Below, piece by piece: positions 57,130 to 64,000 of a DNA stretch of 64,000 nucleotides; position 1 is the stretch's first letter; each line of letters begins with the position of its first letter. The position numbers and the translations under genes are program-made. The notes below the pieces were generated by a model that saw only the letters and a program-made list of their open reading frames with translations, was not told where the DNA came from and did not search any database. Where the stretch lies: contig OY754968.1 of the NCBI GenBank assembly GCA_963576475.1, forward strand, positions 13,682,616-13,746,615, given 5' to 3'. The stretch is from Molanna angustata. Its lineage: Eukaryota; Arthropoda; Insecta; Trichoptera; Molannidae.

Positions 57130-57362
57130 ACAAAAATCACACAAGGCACAGCCTCTCTGTGGGTTAGCCAATTTATTTTTTTTTAGATAAAAATGAATAT
57201 GTCCTTGTTAAACAACTACATATACATCTTCATACGTTCCCTAAAATAAGAAAATAAATGCTTGTGCTATAGGTGAACGAAATCGGTTGAGGTAGGATTC
57301 GAACTCGCGACCACTGGATTACTAGCCCAGCGCGCTAATCGCTCTGCCATCGACCCATCTAA
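57130..57362 (-). mobile_element. tRNA-derived SINE family 3
   Basis: The minus strand starts with a tRNA-like head, with an A box near TGGCAGAGCGATTAGCG, an anticodon-arm-like CTGGGCTAGTAATCCAG and B box GAGTTCGAATCC. An AT-rich body follows. The acceptor stem does not pair well, so a functional tRNA is unlikely. Confidence 0.6.
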
Positions 57363-57371
57363 TTTTATTCC

Positions 57372-57612
57372 CATTTATTTATTTATTCATTTATTTAATA
57401 TTTCTTCTCGGGCAACTAACAGATACTATGTCAAATATTTATTTAACACGCACCCAATAACAAGTTGCCACATTCTGGAGACTTACGATATTAGTCGTCT
57501 CACAGATCCAGACTGAAAACACAATTAAAAACTGTGCCTCCAACGGGAATCGAACCCGGGACCTTTGGATCAGCAGTCAAATACCCAACCAACTGAGCAA
57601 CGAAGGCCGACA
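57372..57612 (-). mobile_element. SINE family 1, near-complete copy
   Basis: Inverse of the 13506-13737 copy: head AACTGAGCAACGAAGGCC with CGGGAATCGAACCCGGGACC, body GCACCCAATAACAAGTTGCC and tail TTTATTTATTTATTC. It is nested in the Harbinger-like element. Confidence 0.85.
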
Positions 57613-58674
57613 ATTGTAATATAATATAGACAAAATAATCTTGTTTATAACATTTTATAGTAACATATTCTCTTCACATAGCACAAAACATCACAAAACC
57701 TTGGGGTAAGCAAATTATAAAAAACAGGTAACAACACATGAAGAGAAATTTAAAATAACAGTTTACAAAGATAAAAATACCAAGTCATAAAAAAATATTT
57801 ATTTATTTGAATTTGGATCAAATTGCATAACGTAATCAGAAATCTCATAAACATTTGTGTCCAAAAACAAAATTTTCTGTATCCATTTATGTGTAATCAA
57901 AGTACGAACGGAGCAAAATATCCAAACAAGTTTGGATCGAATTCGTATGTCGGAACTATACGCACGTCAACGTACGACTAACTCGCACCCAGTGTGAGCG
58001 CTCTCATAGTGCTCAAAGGAACGGGAATATTCGTGCGTTTTCGACGTTTTCGTACGTATTCGGACGACTGAATTTCGTACGTAAACGTATCCAATGTGAG
58101 CATGTCCATGAGCGAACTCAGACGTCGTAACAATTCGTGCGTATACGTACGACCACAGTACGACTACGTACGATCACGTACGACCAACTCGCATCCAGTG
58201 TGAGCACTCTCATAGTACATCAAGTATCGGGATCGTTCGTGCATTTACATACGTTTACGCACGAGCGAAATTCGTTCGAAAACGCATCCAATGTGAGCAA
58301 GGCCTAACAATTATTATTTGAATTTATAGGTTCCTCGTTATTATTATATATTTGTATGATAAAAATAGATTCGTAAGAAAAACTTGTGAACATATTATTA
58401 TACCAAGTAACATATAAAAAAAACTTATGAATAAAAATAAAAAATTTATTTCATCATACACTCGTGAAATTAATTTTAATGGGTATATACATCATGTTAA
58501 AAGTATAATATTAAAGATGGTCTATTATGACGTTATTCGCATATTGTTTTCAAATACAAAGTATCAAATATCTATATTACACTAACTTTACACTTCACAA
58601 CGAAATTATTATAAAGTCATTTAATCCTATATCACAATTTGGTACAATAAAGAATAGTTTTATTTATACAGTTT

Positions 58675-60440
58675 TTAATAGGGGCAATTTAAACCAGGAT
58701 GTAAAAAAAGGCACTTATCACCTTGCCGACAAAATCCTTTCTTTTGAAAATGTGTACACAATCGACTATTCCCCCTATGATTATTTCCGCCTCTTGGAGG
58801 TCCGTTCCAATTGTTGTTTGCTTTCCCTCTCCAACCTCTGTTACTATTTCCACGAATTCCTCCACGGTTTGTATTGAAATTGGGAAAAGGCATACCTGGG
58901 CCACCTGGGCCACCTGGACCCCCTGGCCCCGCAGGGCCCATAGGTCTGTTCATTACTGGGCCGTTCGGTACCATAGGTCCCATTGGTCCAGGGAACCCTG
59001 GAGGAAACATTGGGCCGTTTATACTATCCATCATTTGAAATTCGTTTCCCATGGGGTTGGGAAACATGGGTCCAGCATTATTCACAGGTCCCATAAACAT
59101 CTCAGGCGGCATATTCATACCATCCGGCATCATCATAGGTGGACCATTTACGGACCAATCTGGAGGCATTACACCCGGCCCCGGTTGGAAGCCGGGAGGA
59201 ACCATCGGAGGATTAGGGAAGCCTGTACCAAATGGTGGCAATGGATTAAATATATGAGGAGGATTAACACCCGAAGATATGGTTGGAGCAGGATTTATTT
59301 TCGGTTCAGGCCACGGTGTATTTTGATAGTCAACAACATTATCAGCGCCGCCAGATTCGTCGTCTAAAGGTATCATTACAGGGTCTGTCATTGGATGATT
59401 TTCTGAATCAGGTTCACTAGCAGAATCAGGAATCATAGACTTATTGAAGTATAAACATTGTAAAACAGATTTTTCTCTGGACTTTTGGATATCTTTTTCT
59501 GTACTATTTTTACCATATTCCATATTGGGTGCGTCAATGGGAATCAAGCTGTGCCACGAAACCTTTTCTTCCATAATATCGTCGTTTGGAAGATTTCTGG
59601 CTTTTTGAAAAGCTTCTCTTTCGTTTACACGTTCCATTTGTTTCATATCTAAAAATGTTCTTGTTACATTTACTCGCTCAGTTTCATCTAATTCAAAGTA
59701 TCGAATCTCTTCTAAATTAACTTCGCGCCATTTTAATGTCTTTTTTGGTCCCTTTTTCTTATGGACGCAAAGCACACCTTTAAGCCCCTCATTTAATGGA
59801 GGTTTGTCTTCCGAAATCAATTCATCTAATTGACTTTCAATTTTTTCTAATGTTTTTTCTTCTTCTTCCGTAATTGAATTTTGTCTCTGGGGTGACATTA
59901 AGGGACTTTTCATCGACATACTGTCTGAAACTTCTTCTGACGTTTTTGGTGTGTTTTCACTGTTGGAAACTTTTGTTTCTTCTTCAGTGTCTAATGTATC
60001 TTGATAAAACCGAAGTGGTGTGGGCTTTGATACTGGAGATGGAGTCGATACAGGCGGCACAACATTATTTGGAGTTGGAGATGTTGGGGGAGAATTTTCG
60101 TTAAGTGATGTTTCTTTTGATGCACTAAGCTTTCTTTTTCTACGTTTAATATCTTTTTTATTGCTAGCAGATGCTGTCAGCGCGTCCATAAACATATCAC
60201 TCTCCTGAAGGAACATCGCTGAAACAAGGGAAAAAATATTATTAGTTACAAAATAATAAGAATCTATTCAATTTGGAAATATAAAATGCTACATTGAATA
60301 AAAACACGTTTATAAAAAAATAATATGAGTAAAAATAATGACTGCTTCTGAAAAGTCAACTGCAACTGTAATACATAAGTCTTCTAAACCACACCTTCTG
60401 GAATCTGCTTCTGCGTCATCCATCACCATATCCCCTGAAA
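58675..60440 (-). CDS. PPP1R10: Serine/threonine-protein phosphatase 1 regulatory subunit 10 (PNUTS), 3' part
   Basis: The last exon is 58675-60218 (acceptor TTTCAG at its 5' side). A small upstream exon at about 60393-60440 would add SGDMVMDDAEADSRR in phase, though its donor (GT GGTT) is weak. The large exon encodes a basic segment (KDIKRRKRK), the PP1-docking RVxF-type motif KTLKW (residue about 159) followed by the family hallmark RYFELDETERVNV, then a Gly/Pro/Met-rich region and a C-terminal CX8CX5CX3H zinc finger (CTHFQKKGF.C to H). PNUTS targets PP1 to chromatin and RNA polymerase II termination. The N-terminal TFIIS-like domain is not in the window; its exons must lie beyond 64,000 or were missed. 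The fine placement of the upstream exon is tentative; identity is firm. Confidence 0.93.
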
Positions 60441-61311
60441 CTACAAACAAAACAAACATATAAAGTAAGAAAGACTATCAGGCAAAGTGAGATAATTCAA
60501 AAACAGCACGGAATTGAAAAATTAATCAGTAGTTCTGTAGATGTCTTGATGAGTATATTAGTTTGTAAGTAGGTTCCTACATATACCTACACGATCAATA
60601 ACGTTTCTAAATTGTGTATCGTAAGAAACTTAAATAAATAATAAGTAGTTACAGCACAAAAATATCAATAAGCTCTTCCAGGCCTACGACACCAAAGACC
60701 TGTAGCTATGACATAGAGTATAGTTATCGCTAAAAGAACGCGTGGGTGAGGACAAATTAGGATTTTTTGTTTGATTGGTTTGACAAGTGTGCGCAAACTG
60801 CCCCTTCCACGTCACGTCTAAGAATTTTTCTAGATGTTTTGGTGATAACTACCTATAGATCACGCAAAATATTTCAATCAAGCGAAATTCGTTATTGAGT
60901 CTACTTTCAAATGGCTACGGAGAGAACATCAGCTACTTGAGTCCATTATTCTCTTTCTAAGAAGCGTTATACGAATCTGCTCAAGAAAATATGAATTCTG
61001 AAAGACCCGGATTGTAAGGTGAAAATACAGAATGCGGAAGATTGTTCTAATAAGAGTTACAAAATAGAATAGGTACGTACATATGAAAAATACAAATATT
61101 TTACGCATTGTAGGTATTACGTAGATACGCCATGGCTGCAACCTGTATAAAAAAACAACTTTATTATATAGGTACTCAAGTTATGGCATTTGGAGCAAGA
61201 GTGGTAAGTATTTTATATACCTATAATACATAAGTAGGTACTCCTAATGGTTGAAAAAATCGTTCCATCTTGCTAGTTGTGTCTTTTCAATAAAGGTAAT
61301 TATAATTATTG
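60441..61311. other. PPP1R10: Presumed PNUTS intron sequence, nothing else recognised
   Basis: AT-rich with short open frames lacking motifs. No exon of the PNUTS N-terminal region could be read here. Confidence 0.4.
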
Positions 61312-61510
61312 CTGACCGCCGTGGCACAGTTGGTAAGCCGTTCGGTTTCTGTGCGGGCGTCCTACGTTCGATTCCCAGCAGAGAAGAAATTTATTTAAAT
61401 TCATTTCTCACGCGAATATTGCTTCTCTAGGCTGGAAACACTGGTTGGTTGGAAGAAATTACCATACGGCAATAAACTCACCACTTGCGTAGGGTGCAAG
61501 TAATTATTAT
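61312..61510 (+). mobile_element. tRNA-derived SINE family 2
   Basis: Head GACCGCCGTGGCACAGTTGG and TTCGATTCCCAGCAGAGA (A and B boxes), body GCTTCTCTAGGCTGGAAACA and AAACTCACCACTTGCG, ending in ATTATTATTATTAAG. The family has a second head fragment at 51944-52032. Confidence 0.75.
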
Positions 61511-61580
61511 TATTAAGTATATAATCACTTAATTAAAATAAAATACTTGGTTTTGTATTCAATCAAATATTTTATTATAA

Positions 61581-62300
61581 CTAGTTGCATATAAAACACG
61601 AGATCCAACTGTCGATAGTATGTATAGTAGATAAACCCTTAAATCCTAATTATTAAATATTTTAAGATATTTTGTTTTCTTTACAAAACATGTACATATG
61701 TGTTAGGATAGAATAGTGTGGAGGGTCTGTCTTTTTTTCTTACCCCGTATATATAAAGAGCTTGCTGCTATGTATGTACGTATGAAGTGAAGATTTAGTA
61801 TCAAACTATCAAGAGTATCCGCACATATTGTGTATTCTGCAGGGGCGTGCCTAAAACCTACAGACTATGCAAACTCTGAAAGAAAATTGTATAATGTCGA
61901 ATATTTTTTTAGTAGGTATAGGTTCGTCAGGTGACAAAATCGTATTTATAATTTGTGGCACCGAAACATAACGCATTAACGTTCTTGAATTAGTAATTAC
62001 TTAATTGATTTATTCTTTATATATAGTTTTTCTAACCTGTAATTATATTATTATGTATTTCTTTACAACATATTATATTTATAGGCAAGCCAAGGTTTTA
62101 GGCTTCTATAAGCTATTCCGCTACTGGTATTCTGCTATACAAATTGTATGAAACTTCACTAAATAAAATTTTTACAAAAAATATTGAAAAAAAGTTCGAG
62201 ATTTACTGCTATAAAGAATATATTTTTAATAGAAAATCTAATTATCTAGTTGGGGTTTTTCGATATCTTTAAAAAAAATGTAAATATACCTACCTAAATT
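61581..62300 (-). mobile_element. HINE-like element, copy 6 (3' end present, 5' truncated)
   Basis: Begins CTAGTTGCATATAAAACACG, the inverse of the family 3' end, with CCAACTGTCGATAGTATG next. Homology fades after about 62300 (AATTTGTCGTAAAAAATG). A ~250-bp stretch near 61850-62150 is not shared and may be a further insertion. Confidence 0.65.
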
Positions 62301-63484
62301 TGTCGTAAAAAATGTTTTTATTGCATCCCTTTCACCGCAAATGAACGACAACAGACATTCCGGTCTTCCGTGAGTTTTACAAATATAACTAGCTATCTAT
62401 TCAAAGCGCACTTGACGTAAGGTGACAAAAACGGTGTTTTACAATCCAATCTAGTTTATTATTATGCGCTTACAAAACTAATAGGAATTTGTTTCGGGTT
62501 ATGCCGTTGAACGTGAGGTCACTCTTGGCTTCTTATTCTAGTGATGCACACATTTTGATTGGTAGATTCATTAAAATTAATTAATTTCACGTAAGAAAAA
62601 AAATAGTAAAAAACGTATAGCATTATATTATGTTTCTTTTTGGCAATGGAAATCTATTGGGTGCCAATGTCAATCAAAATAATAAGTTGTATATTGCTTT
62701 ATGTTTATGTGATGGGTAAACCTAATTAGATATTATGAATTTATGATTTTATTTCCATTTTAGGTAGGTACCTACGCCAATAACTTGATTGTAAAATGCC
62801 ATACATATTTTCATCTAGATATTCATACCATCCTACCATCCCAATATAAGTTTTATAATGATTCTTGCTTATTTACTCCTCTCTACCCCGAGGGGTATAG
62901 TGGGCAGTTATGAAATCACAATTTTAAAGGTTATTTTTTATTGCAGATTATCAACCAGTGTCATGCTGAGATCGTATTCTGAAAGTTTCATCAAAATATA
63001 TGTTGTGCTGTGTACTATGTCTGATGTGTTTGTTTTTCTTTAGACTGAATTCAGATAGGCTTGATAACTCATTCGATTATTTTCAATATTGACTAAAAAG
63101 TAATACAATATTTTTGTTTATTTATTTTAAATTAATTTACCACCAAACGCAATTATGCTCTTTTGAAATAAATGTTTATTTGCATGGTGTATGATTTTCT
63201 TATATTAATTCCAAGATTATTTCGAATTTTTGCGTTTCGTCTTTGAGAATATCATTTATGTGGTTCCGCATAATTTCTCTTTCCTTACTTTTCACTCTTG
63301 TAGTTTCCGGCGAATAACTTGAGAATGTTCGTCATGAAAGGGGGAGGGCATGCATATGTGCAAAACAAGAAAAAAAAACACAAATATGCGCTATGGACAG
63401 CCCACTTGATTTCTCTAGTTATTTGCCGATAACTAAATCGTCATACATCATTTGTGTATTTTTAACCATGTTTATACTATTTTG
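62301..63484. other. Presumed PNUTS intron sequence, nothing recognised
   Basis: No coding, RNA or strong repeat structure seen. Confidence 0.35.
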
Positions 63485-63578
63485 AATAAATCGGAGAAGA
63501 CTGGCGGTCGACAGGGGAGGATGGAGACGATTTCTGGAGGAGGCCAGGATCCGTAGCGCCAGTGATGATGATGAGTTT
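63485..63578 (+). pseudogene. RTE-like LINE 3' tail fragment
   Basis: Encodes RRLAVDRGGWRRFLEEARI-like sequence and ends in GATGATGATGAG, as other RTE tails in the window (4865-5102). Confidence 0.55.
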
Positions 63579-63597
63579 GTTATAATTATAAATATTT

Positions 63598-63668
63598 ATC
63601 TCTATTCGTTCAAGAGAATTTATTTATCATATTGAATCGACAGTATTAAGCCAAGATACGCGATATTT
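63598..63668 (-). mobile_element. HINE-like 5'-end fragment
   Basis: TTCGTTCAAGAGAATTTATT and AATCGACAGTATTAAGCCAA match the family's 5' region (as at 48660-48705). It lacks the terminal CCAACTG and all 3' sequence. The strand is uncertain because the region is partly palindromic. Confidence 0.5.
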
Positions 63669-63675
63669 CGTGTCC

Positions 63676-63925
63676 GGGCAATTGACCGTACGCCCTTTTT
63701 ACCGAATGGATAATTGACCGTGAGGACAATTGATCGTGGGGACAGTTGACCGTGGGGACAGTTGACCGTGAAGACAATTTACCGCACGGACAATCGATCG
63801 TGGGGACAGTTGATCGTGAAGATAATTCACCGCACGGACAATTGACCGTGGGCACAGTAAGTTAGCCGTGAGGACAATTGATCGTGGGGACAGTTGACCG
63901 TGCGGACAATTCACCGTGCGGAAAC
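63676..63925. repeat. 16-bp minisatellite, about 13 units
   Basis: The consensus unit is GTGNGGACARTTGAYC, repeated head to tail with one unit expanded by 4 bp near 63860. Because 16 is not a multiple of three, successive units shift frame and several strands and frames stay open, giving NCPHGQLS-like repeats; these are not taken as genes. Confidence 0.85.
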
Positions 63926-64000
63926 TATTTTTAATAACAGAAGCACTTCTCGTGTTAAATAAATTGCGTGAAAAAAAATGTTCGTTTATGGCGACGAACC

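Larger units (their letters stand above)
56835..58304. mobile_element. Harbinger-like family 2 element (1,470 bp, TAA duplication)
   Basis: Ends GGGCCCGCTCACATTGGAT and, on the other strand, GGCCTTGCTCACATTGGAT. TAA flanks both sides (56832-56834 and 58305-58307), the TWA duplication typical of PIF/Harbinger. Subterminal regions are packed with CGTACGTAAACGTACGA-like words. It has no transposase and hosts two SINE copies (57130-57362 and 57372-57612). Confidence 0.8.

Noticed and set aside
57285..57360. tRNA-Thr-like gene on the minus strand
   Set aside because: The anticodon arm is plausible but the acceptor stem does not pair and a SINE-like body is attached.
58723..59367. 214-residue plus-strand ORF rich in His, Arg and Trp
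   Set aside because: It is antisense to the PNUTS Gly/Pro/Met-rich exon and its composition mirrors that coding sequence.
63646..63914. Repetitive NCPHGQLS-type proteins
   Set aside because: They are translations of a 16-bp minisatellite with no start context or homologous domain.

Overview
This window is AT-rich nuclear DNA from an animal, almost certainly an insect. Genes are split by GT/AG introns, three tRNA-derived SINE families and several non-LTR retrotransposons are present, and the protein sequences match insect orthologues. The order is not certain. The 16-bp minisatellite, the abundant RTE-like retroposon tails and the GGTACCTA-rich simple sequence are compatible with a hemipteran (possibly aphid-like) or a lepidopteran genome; I could not decide between them.

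Five host genes can be read exon by exon. (1) The 3' part of FOXRED1 (+, 264-7224), a mitochondrial complex I assembly oxidoreductase. (2) Complete TMCO1 (-, 7327-10028), an ER membrane protein, convergent with FOXRED1 and with an overlapping 3' end. (3) A TMEM268-like membrane protein (+, 12514-17433) with two homologous, phase-compatible last exons in tandem. (4) Complete GPCPD1 (-, 28692-38386), a glycerophosphocholine phosphodiesterase with a starch-binding-type domain. (5) The 3' part of PPP1R10/PNUTS (-, 58675-60440), a nuclear PP1 regulatory subunit. They are ordinary housekeeping genes and do not form a pathway cluster.

Most of the rest is mobile DNA, much of it nested. A 3.1-kb TIR element (1097-4236) in a FOXRED1 intron carries a decayed gene of a repeat-associated invertebrate protein family. 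A full-length LINE (18539-26033) has a 12-bp target-site duplication and is itself interrupted by a hAT element (19988-21747) with an 8-bp duplication. A Helentron/HINE-like family has at least six copies; one copy has its empty site preserved in a nearby inverted paralogue, showing insertion between T and T without duplication. Two Harbinger-like families (10311-11232 and 41173-42852; 56835-58304) have 3-bp duplications. There are also RTE, R1-like and jockey-like LINE fragments, a mariner fragment, a tandem LTR-like pair (40005-41151) and foldback MITEs.

Between GPCPD1 and PNUTS (38.4-58.6 kb) there is no convincing host gene: it holds LTR-like repeats, nested transposons, a 2-kb composite tandem-repeat cluster (45.7-47.6 kb), HINE copies and MITEs. 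The right edge has a 16-bp minisatellite. No CRISPR array, rRNA or convincing functional tRNA gene was seen. The most interesting items are the duplicated terminal exon of the TMEM268-like gene, the HINE-like family with its internal empty site, the TIR element with its conserved but unnamed gene, and repeats carrying sequences that match two insect housekeeping-promoter motifs.
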